Origin: an uncultured Bacteroidaceae bacterium
Lineage (GTDB): Bacteria > Bacteroidota > Bacteroidia > Bacteroidales > Bacteroidaceae
Direction: 5' to 3'
NCBI GenBank assembly: GCA_905234555.1
Contig: CAJOHO010000013.1
Location: forward strand, 1 to 40,566
Length of the DNA stretch: 40,566 bases
The translations under genes were made by a program, and so were the position numbers. The notes below the pieces were generated by a model that was not told the origin of the DNA, ran no database searches, and saw only the letters and a program-made list of their open reading frames with translations. Positions 32,694 to 40,566 of this stretch are shown in pieces; within the stretch, counting starts at the first letter, position 1, and every line of letters starts with the position of its first letter.

Positions 32694-33559
32694 AAAAGAT
32701 TTTTTTAGCATTGGCATGTGTAACAGCATTGTTCTCATGTCAGAATTCCGGTAACAACAACCAGGACAACAACGAACAGGCCGACTCCACAGCCATCCTC
32801 AAACAACAGCTGGCTGAGCAGGAGCAGGTGCTGGCATCCATGAACGAAATTGAGAACCGTCTTGCTGCCATCAACGAAGCCGAAGGCCGTATCCGCCAGT
32901 TGCGTGAAGCCGGTTCAGGTGTTGACACGCAACAGAACATTCAGGATGAAATCGCTTTCATCGAAGAGACTTTGGCTGAGAACCACAAGAAGATTGAGGA
33001 ACTGCAGGAGCAGCTGAACAAGAGCAACACAGCCTCTGAGGAACTGAAGAACAAACTAAAGAACCTCACCAAGCAGCTGGAGCAGCGCGATCAGGAAATC
33101 ACGCAACTGCGTGAGCAGATTTCCCAGAAGGATGCCCGTATCGGTGAGCTGGACGAATCGGTCAACCAGCTGACTAACGAGAACGAACGTGTGAAGGAGG
33201 AGAACGCCAGAGTGAAAGAGGAAAGTGAGACCAATGCGGAGATTGCCCGCAATCAGGACGCTCAGCTCAATACCGCCTGGTACATCTACGGAACCTCGAA
33301 GGAACTGAAGGCCAAGCACATCCTCGACTCAGGCGAAGTGCTGAAGAACGGAAACTTCGACAAGAACGACTTCATCAAAATCGACATCCGTCAGACCAAC
33401 GTGATTCCGCTCGATGCCAAGCACGCCAAGTTGCTGAGCACACATCCCGAAGGCAGCTATAACCTTCTGAAAGATGCCAACGGCAAATACACCCTCCACA
33501 TCACCGACGCCTACAAGTTCTGGAGCGTGTCGAAGTTCCTTGTGGTGCGCGTAAAATAA
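32690..33559 (+). CDS. Coiled-coil lipoprotein of unknown function
   Basis: The 289-residue protein has a lipoprotein signal (MKKIFLALACVTALFSC, lipobox cysteine at 17). A long coiled coil follows from about 35 to 185, rich in Glu, Gln, Asn and Leu heptads (for example NLTKQLEQRDQEITQLREQI). A C-terminal globular part from about 200 contains YIYGTSKELKAKHILDSGEV and ends FWSVSKFLVVRVK. It resembles Bacteroidota lipoproteins that some databases name Cbp1-type collagen-binding adhesins; I cannot verify that here. It is translationally coupled to rsmI, an odd partner for a surface protein. A hairpin terminator follows. Confidence 0.8.
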   Translation: MKKIFLALACVTALFSCQNSGNNNQDNNEQADSTAILKQQLAEQEQVLASMNEIENRLAAINEAEGRIRQLREAGSGVDTQQNIQDEIAFIEETLAENHKKIEELQEQLNKSNTASEELKNKLKNLTKQLEQRDQEITQLREQISQKDARIGELDESVNQLTNENERVKEENARVKEESETNAEIARNQDAQLNTAWYIYGTSKELKAKHILDSGEVLKNGNFDKNDFIKIDIRQTNVIPLDAKHAKLLSTHPEGSYNLLKDANGKYTLHITDAYKFWSVSKFLVVRVK

Positions 33560-33575
33560 TCGCTATGACTATTGT

Positions 33576-33606
33576 GCCCCGTGATTCGGTCATGGGGCCT
33601 TTTCCT
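33576..33606 (+). terminator. Rho-independent terminator after the rsmI/lipoprotein unit
   Basis: GCCCCGTGA at 33576-33584 pairs with TCATGGGGC at 33590-33598 (one G-U pair) around TTCGG, followed by CTTTTCCTTTCC. Confidence 0.8.
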
Positions 33607-33643
33607 TTCCTTTCTTATATACGAAACGATTCCATTTAAAGAT

Positions 33644-34363
33644 ATGAAACGATTCTGTTTACTTCTCTTTTCCGTCGTCTTCGCAGCTTCTTCGTTTGCA
33701 CAACAGCCAACCGAAGCTGAGATCCGTGCCCGCGAAGAAGGACTCAAAGCCGATGCGGAATGGATTCCTACCGGCGTGTGGCCGTTTCTGAACCGAAGGT
33801 TTCAGCCCGCCGAAGTCATCACGGGTTTGTTTACCAAGAAAAAGACGGTCGTTCCCTGCAACATCCACGTAGGCAGCCAACACCTGTACTACATGCAGAA
33901 AGACACGCTGATGGAAGCTGACGCCATGAATGTCAGCCGAGTCACGTTCCCCAACGGCGATGTCTATGTACCTATCGGCAGCACGTTCGGACGCATCGTT
34001 CGTGAGGACTCTATCGGGAAAGTCGTCTGTGTACGCCTGATCGACAAGGAGAAGTTCGACGAAAGTGCCAAAGATGCAAGCCGAATGGGGTCGTTCTCCT
34101 TAGGCGGCGACTTCGGCACGCTGAACATGGATCTCATCAGCTCTTATGTTGCCAATCCGGAAGAGCAGCCTCTGCCCATCCTGGATACGTACTATTTCAT
34201 CTACAACCTCGAAATCTTCGAGGTGACGGACAAGAACATCCTGGCTCGTATCAATCCTGCCCGCAAACGCGAGTATCAGGCATTCACGCGCTCGGCAGAA
34301 ATCCTTTCCCACAACGAGTCTTCGGTCCTCAAGATTTGGCAGACTTTCTTCCTGAAACGATAA
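33644..34363 (+). CDS. Secreted protein of unknown function
   Basis: The 239-residue product starts with a signal peptide at ATG 33644 (MKRFCLLLFSVVFAASSFAQ). An upstream in-frame ATG at 33572 would put about 24 residues before it and lie inside the terminator, so I reject it. The mature part is a mixed alpha/beta domain with AEWIPTGVWPFLNRRFQPAE near the start, KKTVVPCNIHVGSQHLYYMQ in the middle, and a basic C-terminal helix ILKIWQTFFLKR. I do not recognise the family. It stands alone between a terminator and the tRNA-Asp gene. Confidence 0.75.
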   Translation: MKRFCLLLFSVVFAASSFAQQPTEAEIRAREEGLKADAEWIPTGVWPFLNRRFQPAEVITGLFTKKKTVVPCNIHVGSQHLYYMQKDTLMEADAMNVSRVTFPNGDVYVPIGSTFGRIVREDSIGKVVCVRLIDKEKFDESAKDASRMGSFSLGGDFGTLNMDLISSYVANPEEQPLPILDTYYFIYNLEIFEVTDKNILARINPARKREYQAFTRSAEILSHNESSVLKIWQTFFLKR

Positions 34364-34486
34364 ACTCAAATCGGTCGTTTGGCCGACATGATATCATTTT
34401 TGTTGTTATTTCTGCCCCAAACGCCCATTGAAAGGACGTCGGCAACAGATTATTTGCAGTTTTTTCAAAACTTTTTTGCAAAAATA

Positions 34487-34517
34487 TTTGTCAGTTCAAA
34501 AAAAAGCCGTACCTTTG
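34487..34517 (+). promoter_or_regulatory. Promoter of tRNA-Asp
   Basis: TTTG at 34487-34490, a 19-bp spacer and TACCTTTG at 34510-34517 match the Bacteroidota consensus exactly. The mature tRNA begins 18 bp later. Confidence 0.85.
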
Positions 34518-34535
34518 CACTCGCAAAACGAAAAT

Positions 34536-34609
34536 GGTGCGTTAGTTCAGTAGGTTAGAATACATGCCTGTCACGCATGGGGTCACGAGTTCGAGTCTCG
34601 TACGCACCG
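34536..34609 (+). tRNA. tRNA-Asp (anticodon GTC)
   Basis: The 74-base gene has acceptor arms GGTGCGT (34536-34542) and ACGCACC (34602-34608) and a discriminator G at 34609. The anticodon stem CATGC/GCATG has loop CTGTCAC (anticodon GTC), and the T-arm is ACGAG, TTCGAGT, CTCGT. The 3' CCA is not encoded and must be added after transcription. A terminator follows closely. Confidence 0.96.
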
Positions 34610-34614
34610 CAAAG

Positions 34615-34643
34615 AAGGAAGCTCACAAGGCTTCCTTTTTTGT
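34615..34643 (+). terminator. Rho-independent terminator of tRNA-Asp
   Basis: AAGGAAGC (34615-34622) pairs with GCTTCCTT (34630-34637) around a 7-base loop and is followed by a T-run. Confidence 0.88.
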
Positions 34644-34735
34644 TTTTGATGAGCAAAAACAAGAATTCCATACTTTTTTCGGCAGACGAGCGTTGTTTTT
34701 GACTATTTCATAACTTGTTTTCAAGAAATAATCAG

Positions 34736-34743
34736 TAACTTTG
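34736..34743 (+). promoter_or_regulatory. -7 box of rnpB
   Basis: TAACTTTG, with CTTG at 34714-34717 (18 bp upstream) as a near match to the -33 element. The predicted start is at about 34750, agreeing with the first paired base of RNase P RNA. Confidence 0.7.
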
Positions 34744-34749
34744 CAGGTG

Positions 34750-35196
34750 GAAAGCAGTTGGACGGTTTGTCGCTGGCCGGTAAGCACAGAGTTCATATCT
34801 GCGCTGAAAGCGAGAGGAAAGTCCGGGCAGCACAGGGCATCTCACTTCCTAATGTAGAAGCAGTCCGCGAGGGTTGAGTCATGCAGAAGAAAAGAACCGC
34901 CCGCAAGGGTAAGGGTGAGAAGGTGGGGTAAGAGCCTACCAGCGGTGTGGTGACACACTGGCTGTGCATCTTGAGAGCTGCAAGTTCATGTAAACTGGCG
35001 CTGGTCCGTTTGTGTGCATCTCACGATGCAGGCATTCAGACTGATGAGGGTTGCCCGCCCAAGCCAGAGGGTAGAACGCTTGAGCTGCATGGTGACATGC
35101 AGTCTGGATAAATGACAGACACCTGGGCTTTAACAGGCTTGCCTTTGTCCAAGTCTCGTCCAGGCACAGAACCCGGCTTATAGGCCAACTGCTTTC
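34750..35196 (+). ncRNA. rnpB: RNase P RNA (type A)
   Basis: This is the catalytic RNA that trims the 5' ends of tRNA precursors. The ends pair: GAAAGCAGTTGG at 34750-34761 with its exact complement at 35185-35196 (P1 helix). Conserved blocks are GAGGAAAGTCCGGGC (near 34812), AGGGTAAGGGTGAGAAGGTG with the following GGGTAAGAGCCTACCAGC, GGATAAATGACAGACACC, and ACAGAACCCGGCTTATAGG near 35167. The length of about 447 bases is more than the 377 of E. coli, with extra sequence between GACAGACACC and ACAGAACCCGG. An imperfect hairpin at 35198-35232 might end the transcript. Confidence 0.93.
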
Positions 35197-35265
35197 TTCT
35201 TTTACGAAGATTAAGCCTTTTCGTAGAAAAGACATCTAATAAAAAGGACTTTCAGAACATAAAAC

Positions 35266-36633
35266 ATGATAAAGAAACCGATGAAACTTTTTGCGTTGGT
35301 CGTATTTGCGTCGGCAAGTATGACACAACTTCAAGCGCAAGACAGCAATGCTCTCCCGTCGCAATGGACGCTGGAGCAATGTGTGGATTACGCTATGCAG
35401 CACAACATTCAGCTGAAACAAAGACAGTTGAATCGTGAACAAAACGAGCTGGACATCAAACAAAGTGAGGCAAACCTGTGGCCATCCCTTTCGTTCAGTA
35501 CCAACCACAATGTGTCTTGGCGTCCGTTCAACGAGTCGTTCGTCAACCTGAGCGGCGGAACGATGACGCAGACGAGTTCGGAAGTGAACTACAACGGCAG
35601 CTACGGGCTGAATGCCAACTGGACAGTTTGGAACGGCGGACGTAACCACAAGAACGTGGAGAAAAGCAAGTTAACTGCGGAACTCACGGACTATTCGACA
35701 CAGGAGACCGCCAACAGCATCCAGGAACAGATTGTTCAGTATTACGTGCAGATTCTCTACCAGACGGAAGCCGTACGTGTGAACAAAGAAGTGCTGGAGG
35801 CATCGAAGCTCCAGCGTGACCGCGCCAAGACGATGGTGGATGTGGGAAGTCTTGCCCGTGTGGACCTGATTCAGTTGGAGGCTCAGGTGAGTCAGGACGA
35901 ATACAACATCATCAACGCACAAACCCAGTTGGACAACTACAAGCTCCAGCTGAAACAGATTCTCGAACTGGTCGGAACAGAGCAGTTCGACATCGTGATT
36001 CCTCAACTGGCAGATGACAATGTGTTACGTCCCCTGCCTTCAAAGAACGAAGTCTATGAAGCCGCCATCAACACACGTCCGGAAATACAAAGCAGCAAAC
36101 TCAGCATTCAGTCTGCGGAAATGGACATCGACATCGCACGCCGCGGCTACTATCCATCCGTAAGCCTTACTGCCGGCATCGGAACCAGTAACACCAGCGG
36201 TGTGAACACGGCATTTCCCCGTCAATGGAAGAACAACCTGAACAACAGCATCGGACTGACCATTTCGGTTCCTATCTTCGACAATCGTCAGAACAAAACC
36301 AACGTGGAAAAGGCAAAGCTCTCGAAACTGAACAGCGAACTGGACCTGATAGACACTCAGCAGACACTCTATCGCGAAATCGAGAACTACTGGCTCAACG
36401 CCCAAAACGCCCAGCAGCAGTACGTAGCTGCCAAGACAAATGTAGAGAGTATGCAGGCCAGCTACGAACTGGTGAGTGAACAGTTCCGCTTAGGACTGAA
36501 GAACATCGTGGAGTTAACCACTGGCAAGAACAACCTTCTTTTAGCCGAACAGCAACTCCTCCAAAGCAAATATACAGCTCTTCTCAATCAGGCCATGCTC
36601 CGCTTCTATGCAGGAGAAGGAATCCACCTGTAA
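35266..36633 (+). CDS. TolC-family outer-membrane efflux protein
   Basis: This is the outer-membrane channel of a tripartite exporter. It has 455 residues with a signal peptide (KLFALVVFASASMTQLQAQ) and two OEP repeats: the first from WTLEQCVDYAMQHNIQLKQ (about 35-53), the second from LPSKNEVYEAAINTRPEIQS (about 255). The typical long helices and the motif QFRLGLKNIVELTTGKNNLL near the end are present. It is followed 78 bp later by the MacA-type adaptor and then the ATPase and permease, so it belongs to that export system. Confidence 0.93.
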   Translation: MIKKPMKLFALVVFASASMTQLQAQDSNALPSQWTLEQCVDYAMQHNIQLKQRQLNREQNELDIKQSEANLWPSLSFSTNHNVSWRPFNESFVNLSGGTMTQTSSEVNYNGSYGLNANWTVWNGGRNHKNVEKSKLTAELTDYSTQETANSIQEQIVQYYVQILYQTEAVRVNKEVLEASKLQRDRAKTMVDVGSLARVDLIQLEAQVSQDEYNIINAQTQLDNYKLQLKQILELVGTEQFDIVIPQLADDNVLRPLPSKNEVYEAAINTRPEIQSSKLSIQSAEMDIDIARRGYYPSVSLTAGIGTSNTSGVNTAFPRQWKNNLNNSIGLTISVPIFDNRQNKTNVEKAKLSKLNSELDLIDTQQTLYREIENYWLNAQNAQQQYVAAKTNVESMQASYELVSEQFRLGLKNIVELTTGKNNLLLAEQQLLQSKYTALLNQAMLRFYAGEGIHL

Positions 36634-36711
36634 TTCTCATCTACACCTTATTATTTATATAGCAACGAATCAACTTCAGCATCAATCCTCGAAACAAAAA
36701 AACAAAACCAT

Positions 36712-37908
36712 ATGAAATCCTTGATTGCAAAAACAAGCACATGTCTCTTTGTTGCAGCACTCCTGACTGCCTGCTCCAAAGAAACGAAAGTGATTTATAA
36801 CACCACTCCGGCAGAACGTACGAACATTACGACCAGCATAACAGCAACAGGTACCATCGAACCTGTGACGAAAGTGGAAGTTGGTACGCAGGTGTCTGGT
36901 ATCATCGACAAAATCTATGTCGATTACAACAGCGTGGTTCACAAAGGAGAAGTCATTGCTGAACTCGACAAAACAAACTTGAAGTCGGAACTGACGTCTG
37001 CGGAAAGCAACCTGGCTAATGCGAAGAGCAACCTCACGTATCAGACAGCAAACTACAACCGATACCGCCAACTCTACGACAAAGGCTTGGTAAGTGCCAA
37101 CGATTTTGAGAACGCTCGTCTCACCTACGAACAGGCTCGCCAGCAATGCGTGGTACAGGAACAGAATGTGAGAAAAGCAAAGACCAACCTCGGCTACGCC
37201 ACGATCACAGCACCCATCGACGGAGTAGTGCTGAGTAAGGAAGTGGAGGAAGGACAGACGGTGGCTTCTGCCATGACTACCCCTACCCTCTTCATCATTG
37301 CTCAAGACCTTACCGACATGCGTGTGATTGCAGATATCGACGAAGCTGACATCGGTGGTGTGCAGGAAGGACAGCGTGTGACATTCACCGTGGATGCTTA
37401 TCCAGAGGATATTTTCAAAGGAACTGTGACTCAGGTTCGTCAGGAGGCAACTACTGAGAGCAACGTGGTGACCTACGAAGTGGTGATTTCTGCACCCAAC
37501 GAAGACCTGAAGCTCAAACCAGGACTGACCGCCAACGTCACCATCTACACAGCTGAAAAGTACGACGTTCTGGCTATCCCCACCAAAGCACTGCGCTTTG
37601 CACCAACGGAAGCCATGTTAGCTGAAGACGAGAAAATTGAAGACTGCGAATCACCGCTGAAGGTGTGGAAACAGGTTGACAAGACTTTCAAAGCCATCCC
37701 TGTCACCACAGGCATGACGAATGGTGTCCTCACAGAAATCACTTCCTGTCTGAAGGAAGGAGAAGAAGTCATCACGGAATTCGAGATGGTTGGTGGACCC
37801 GAAGCAGAAGCTCCTGGACAGCAGAACAGCAACCCCTTCATGCCAGGTCCGCGTAACCGTAACCGCAACCAGAACCAGTCCAACCAAGGAGGAAGGAGAC
37901 CACAATGA
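36712..37908 (+). CDS. MacA-type periplasmic adaptor lipoprotein of the ABC exporter
   Basis: This membrane-fusion adaptor joins the inner-membrane transporter to the TolC-type channel. It has 398 residues with a lipoprotein signal (LFVAALLTACSKE). The biotinyl-lipoyl half-motifs are VSGIIDKIYVDYNSVVHKGE and ATITAPIDGVVLSKEVEEGQ, separated by a coiled-coil hairpin (about 100-165), followed by the beta-barrel region with IDEADIGGVQEGQRVTFTVD. The last 25 residues (RNRNRNQNQSNQGGRRPQ) are low complexity. The stop codon overlaps the ATPase ATG as ATGA. Confidence 0.92.
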   Translation: MKSLIAKTSTCLFVAALLTACSKETKVIYNTTPAERTNITTSITATGTIEPVTKVEVGTQVSGIIDKIYVDYNSVVHKGEVIAELDKTNLKSELTSAESNLANAKSNLTYQTANYNRYRQLYDKGLVSANDFENARLTYEQARQQCVVQEQNVRKAKTNLGYATITAPIDGVVLSKEVEEGQTVASAMTTPTLFIIAQDLTDMRVIADIDEADIGGVQEGQRVTFTVDAYPEDIFKGTVTQVRQEATTESNVVTYEVVISAPNEDLKLKPGLTANVTIYTAEKYDVLAIPTKALRFAPTEAMLAEDEKIEDCESPLKVWKQVDKTFKAIPVTTGMTNGVLTEITSCLKEGEEVITEFEMVGGPEAEAPGQQNSNPFMPGPRNRNRNQNQSNQGGRRPQ

Positions 37909-38660
37909 GTGAAGAAAGGAAAGTTGTCATTGAACTTCAGAACGTGAAGCGGGACTTCAAAGTCGGCAACGAAGTGGTTCACGCTTTGCGAGGAGTAAGT
38001 TTCAAGATTTACGAAGGGGAATTCGTAACCATCATGGGTACGTCAGGCTCTGGAAAATCCACGCTGCTGAACCAGTTGGGATGCCTCGACACACCTACTT
38101 CGGGCGAATTCTTCCTCGACGGAACGCCTGTGCGGAAAATGTCGAAATCACAGCGTGCGAAACTGCGCAACCGAAAGATTGGTTTCGTGTTCCAGAATTA
38201 CAACCTCCTGCCTAAGACAACAGCAGTGGAGAATGTGGAACTGCCGCTGATGTATAATAAGAAGTTCAACTCACGCCAGCGACGCGAAGCATCCATTCGT
38301 GCACTCCAATCCGTGGGACTGGGAGACCGTTTGGAACACAAATCGAACCAGATGTCTGGTGGTCAGATGCAGCGTGTAGCCATTGCCCGTGCGTTGGTGA
38401 ACAACCCTGCCGTCATCCTTGCCGATGAAGCAACCGGTAACCTCGACACACGCACATCTTTTGAGATGCTCGTACTTTTCCAACAACTACACTCCGAAGG
38501 ACGAACCATTATCTTCGTCACACACAATCCGGAAATAGCACAATATTCGTCACGCAACATCATGCTACGTGATGGAAAGATTCGCGAGGACAAGCTCAAT
38601 CCGAACATCCTTTCCGCTGCTGAAGCACTGGCAGCACTTCCACTTAACAACGACGATTAA
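37905..38660 (+). CDS. ABC transporter ATP-binding protein (MacB/LolD type)
   Basis: This cytoplasmic ATPase powers the MacB-like permease encoded next. It has 251 residues. Walker A GTSGSGKST is at 45-53, the signature MSGGQ at 150-154, Walker B VILADEATGNLD from 170, and the H-loop is in IIFVTHNPEIA. The ATPase and permease are separate proteins here, unlike the fused MacB of E. coli. The ATG overlaps the adaptor stop codon by 4 bases. Confidence 0.93.
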   Translation: MSEERKVVIELQNVKRDFKVGNEVVHALRGVSFKIYEGEFVTIMGTSGSGKSTLLNQLGCLDTPTSGEFFLDGTPVRKMSKSQRAKLRNRKIGFVFQNYNLLPKTTAVENVELPLMYNKKFNSRQRREASIRALQSVGLGDRLEHKSNQMSGGQMQRVAIARALVNNPAVILADEATGNLDTRTSFEMLVLFQQLHSEGRTIIFVTHNPEIAQYSSRNIMLRDGKIREDKLNPNILSAAEALAALPLNNDD

Positions 38661-38671
38661 TTACAGGTATA

Positions 38672-38689
38672 ATGCATGCTAACATGCAT
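38672..38689. other. Small perfect hairpin between ATPase and permease genes
   Basis: ATGCATG, CTAA, CATGCAT forms a 7-bp stem 12 bp after the ATPase stop. It could affect the relative expression of the two subunits; there is no T-run for termination. Confidence 0.5.
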
Positions 38690-38713
38690 GATGCAATAGA
38701 ATAATTCATTAGT

Positions 38714-39931
38714 ATGAGTTTCTTAAATCTTTTCAAAGTAGCGATGCGAGCGATTTTCAGCAATAAATTCCGCTCATTTCTCTCCATGCTCGGCATCATC
38801 ATCGGCGTTGCTGCCGTGATTATCATGATGGCCATTGGACAAGGGTCCAAAGAGAGTGTTCGCCAGAATATCTCACAGATGGGCACCAATGTCATCACCA
38901 TCCGACCAGGTGCAGATATGCGTGGAGGCGTTCGCCAGGATCCTTCAGCCATGCAGACGCTGAAAATAGACGATTACGAAGCTATTGTCCGCGAAAAGAA
39001 ATTTATCACACACGTCTCTCCTGAAGTAACAGCCTCTGGGCAAGTGATTTACGGAGCCAACAACACAACATCAAGCCTCTATGGAGAAAGTCTGGAGTAC
39101 TTCGACATCAGGTTGTGGAAAATACAAGACGGAGAATGCTTCACAGAGGAAGACATCCGCAAGAGTGCCAAGGTTTGCGTGATTGGAAAGACCGTCGCCA
39201 ACGAACTCTTCCCCGACGGCTCAGACCCTGTAGGAAAGACCATCCGCTTCAAATCCATTCCCTTCCGAATTGTCGGTGTACTCAAAGGGAAAGGTTACAA
39301 CAGCTGGGGAATGGACCAGGATAATATCCTCGTCGCTCCGTACACCACAGTGATGAAGCGAATCTTAGCGCAGACTTACTTCAACAATATCAACTGTTCT
39401 GCTATCAGCGAAGAGTTAACCGATCCTGCCATCGAAGAACTGACAACGATCCTTCGCAATACTCACAAACTGAAAGGAGAAGCTGTAGATGACTTCACCA
39501 TCCGTTCACAGCAGGAAATGATGGAAACCATGTCCAGCACAATGGATACCATCACCATCATTCTCGTCGTAGCTGCCGCTTTCTCACTCTTAGTCGCAGG
39601 TATCGGTATTATGAACATTATGCTGGTGTCAGTCACAGAACGAACCAAGGAAATTGGTCTGCGTATGTCTGTCGGTGCCAGAGGAATTGACATCAGCAAC
39701 CAATTCCTCATCGAATCAATCATGATTAGCATTACAGGAGGAGTGCTCGGTGTTCTTGTCGGATGGTTAGGGACCTATCTGTGCGGTTCCTTCGGACTTC
39801 CAACTTCCATTCCGCTTTGGTCCATCTTCCTGTCGTTCGCCGTCTGCACTATCATCGGTATCGGTTTCGGCTATTTCCCAGCCCGCAAAGCCGCTATGTT
39901 AGATCCTATCGAAGCCATCCGCTACGAATAA
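38714..39931 (+). CDS. MacB-type ABC transporter permease
   Basis: This 405-residue inner-membrane protein has the MacB layout: one N-terminal membrane helix (SMLGIIIGVAAVIIMMAIGQ), a large periplasmic domain (about 45-275, MacB_PCD) and three C-terminal helices with the FtsX block (IILVVAAAFSLLVAGIGIMN, VTERTKEIGLRMSVGARG, and GFGYFPARKAAMLDPIEAIR). Together with the upstream ATPase, adaptor and TolC-like channel it forms a complete tripartite exporter that could move macrolide-like compounds, peptides or lipoproteins. The substrate is not indicated by the sequence. Confidence 0.93.
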   Translation: MSFLNLFKVAMRAIFSNKFRSFLSMLGIIIGVAAVIIMMAIGQGSKESVRQNISQMGTNVITIRPGADMRGGVRQDPSAMQTLKIDDYEAIVREKKFITHVSPEVTASGQVIYGANNTTSSLYGESLEYFDIRLWKIQDGECFTEEDIRKSAKVCVIGKTVANELFPDGSDPVGKTIRFKSIPFRIVGVLKGKGYNSWGMDQDNILVAPYTTVMKRILAQTYFNNINCSAISEELTDPAIEELTTILRNTHKLKGEAVDDFTIRSQQEMMETMSSTMDTITIILVVAAAFSLLVAGIGIMNIMLVSVTERTKEIGLRMSVGARGIDISNQFLIESIMISITGGVLGVLVGWLGTYLCGSFGLPTSIPLWSIFLSFAVCTIIGIGFGYFPARKAAMLDPIEAIRYE

Positions 39932-39961
39932 ACCCGTTTCAACACCCACATCGTACCTCCA

Positions 39962-40393
39962 TTAACGATGCCGCTGAAAATAATAAGTCCTAAGTTGTTC
40001 ATGGATATTAGGATAGAACTTTAAGTCGTAATCATCATCAGCACGATACACAATCGTTATTGCATGAATACGATAATCAATATTGTAACGGTGGTATTTT
40101 AGGTACTGACTGGCAGCCTTACACATCTCATGCATTCTCTTTTCATCAATGGCAGTCGCAGAATCTCTATAAGCTGCACTCTTAAAACTACGTGTCTTCA
40201 CCTCAATAATATGTAACTCATTGTCTTTTTGAGCAATAATATCCAACTCACAGCCCCTGTATTTGGGTCTCCAGTTTCTATCCATGATATAATAGCCCTG
40301 ACTACGTAGCCAGTTCGCAGCTATTTCTTCACCTATTTTACCCAACTCGATATGGGCACCTTTCTGCTTAGGGTTTTGTTGATCTTGTTCCAT
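39962..40393 (-). CDS. YraN/UPF0102 family nuclease-fold protein
   Basis: This PD-(D/E)XK-fold protein of 143 residues is similar to Holliday-junction resolvases. After a charged start (MEQDQQNPKQKGAH), GKIGEEIAANWLRSQGYYIM is the family helix, and GCELDIIAQKDNELHIIEVK carries the E, D and E-x-K active-site pattern. The open frame extends to 40561, into the terminator and 5S rRNA region, so I chose the ATG at 40391-40393, where family similarity begins. It lies convergent to the permease and downstream of the rRNA operon. Function in the cell is unknown. Confidence 0.88.
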   Translation of the reverse strand: MEQDQQNPKQKGAHIELGKIGEEIAANWLRSQGYYIMDRNWRPKYRGCELDIIAQKDNELHIIEVKTRSFKSAAYRDSATAIDEKRMHEMCKAASQYLKYHRYNIDYRIHAITIVYRADDDYDLKFYPNIHEQLRTYYFQRHR

Positions 40394-40474
40394 GTGTATT
40401 CTGTAACAAATAACGAATTTCAAGTATAATCTTTTCTGCAAATATAGCAGATAAAAATGATAGAAGCAAAGAAT

Positions 40475-40500
40475 CCCTCCGGCATTTCTGCCAGAGGGAC
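40475..40500 (-). terminator. Terminator of the rRNA operon
   Basis: On the minus strand TCCCTCTGGCA, GAAA, TGCCGGAGGGA forms an 11-bp stem (one G-U pair) with a GNRA tetraloop, just after the 5S rRNA. The T-run after it is short (TTCTTTGCTTCT). Confidence 0.75.
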
Positions 40501-40512
40501 TCTCATTAAAAC

Positions 40513-40566
40513 GGCGGCGACCTACTCTCCCACATTGCGGTGCAGTACCATCGGCGCGCACGGGCT
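40513..40566 (-). rRNA. rrf: 5S ribosomal RNA, 3' part (cut by window edge)
   Basis: The minus strand reads AGCCCGTGCGCGCCGATGGT, then ACTGCACCGCAATGTGGGAG, AGTAGGTCGCCGCC, the characteristic 3' half of Bacteroidota 5S rRNA. About half of the roughly 110-base RNA is in the window. It implies a 16S-23S-5S operon to the right on this strand. The exact 3' end may differ by one or two bases. Confidence 0.9.

Noticed and set aside
37905-39931. Fused MacB transporter with a frameshift
   Set aside because: ATPase and permease are each complete with their own start and stop and 53 bp between them; split MacB-type pairs are common in Bacteroidota.
40394-40561. N-terminal extension of the YraN protein
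   Set aside because: The extended frame passes through the rRNA terminator and 5S rRNA gene.

Overview
The window looks like a chromosomal segment of a Bacteroidales bacterium, most likely Prevotella or a close relative. Signs are the Bacteroidota promoter form (TTTG, about 19-20 bp, TAnnTTTG) before many genes, a V/A-type ATPase operon containing a DUF2764 gene, a short primary sigma factor, Por/T9SS-like C-terminal domains on secreted proteins, and a type-A RNase P RNA. GC content is close to 50% except for an AT-richer patch at about 26.4-28.9 kb. The genus is inferred from gene content, not proven.

Layout. (1) 1-4126, minus: V-type ATPase genes E, DUF2764 (probable C-like subunit), A and the start of B, running off the left edge. 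(2) 4285-6696, minus: rlmI, a DEDD-type 3'-5' exonuclease and a DUF5063 gene; the last two are coupled by ATGA. (3) 6833-9489, plus: an aminopeptidase P and a secreted C1 (bleomycin-hydrolase-like) peptidase, closed by a tandem hairpin/terminator. (4) 9984-22712, minus: a nine-gene run in which a secreted protein, a clostripain-type C11 lipoprotein protease, an HprK-like kinase, an S24/S26-type peptidase and a PqqD-like protein are followed by three secreted proteins with sorting-domain-like C-termini and a 75-residue acidic peptide. This is the best candidate for an undescribed system: a possible peptide-maturation and export cluster. (5) 22852-23712, minus: the primary sigma factor. (6) 23964-26194, plus: a CotH-family secreted protein and endonuclease III. 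(7) 26180-28855: accessory island with a 22-bp tandem repeat starting inside the end of nth, an 18-bp perfect inverted repeat, the C-terminal remnant of a VirE/DUF3874-like protein, a DUF3791-DUF3990-DUF3791 cassette (probable ADP-ribosyltransferase toxin system) and an orphan membrane protein. (8) 28852-34363: B3/B4-domain protein, mutY, AI-2E-type permease, rsmI coupled to a coiled-coil lipoprotein, and a secreted protein of unknown function. (9) 34536-35196: tRNA-Asp and rnpB. (10) 35266-39931, plus: a TolC/MacA/ATPase/permease tripartite export operon. (11) 39962-40566, minus: YraN nuclease-fold protein, then the terminator and 3' end of a 5S rRNA, so an rRNA operon enters from the right.

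How the parts fit. Most of the window is housekeeping: ion-driven ATPase, rRNA methylation (rlmI, rsmI), base-excision repair (nth, mutY), sigma factor and efflux. The non-housekeeping content is the section-4 cluster and the section-7 island, which sits between the two paralogous Fe-S DNA glycosylase genes nth and mutY.
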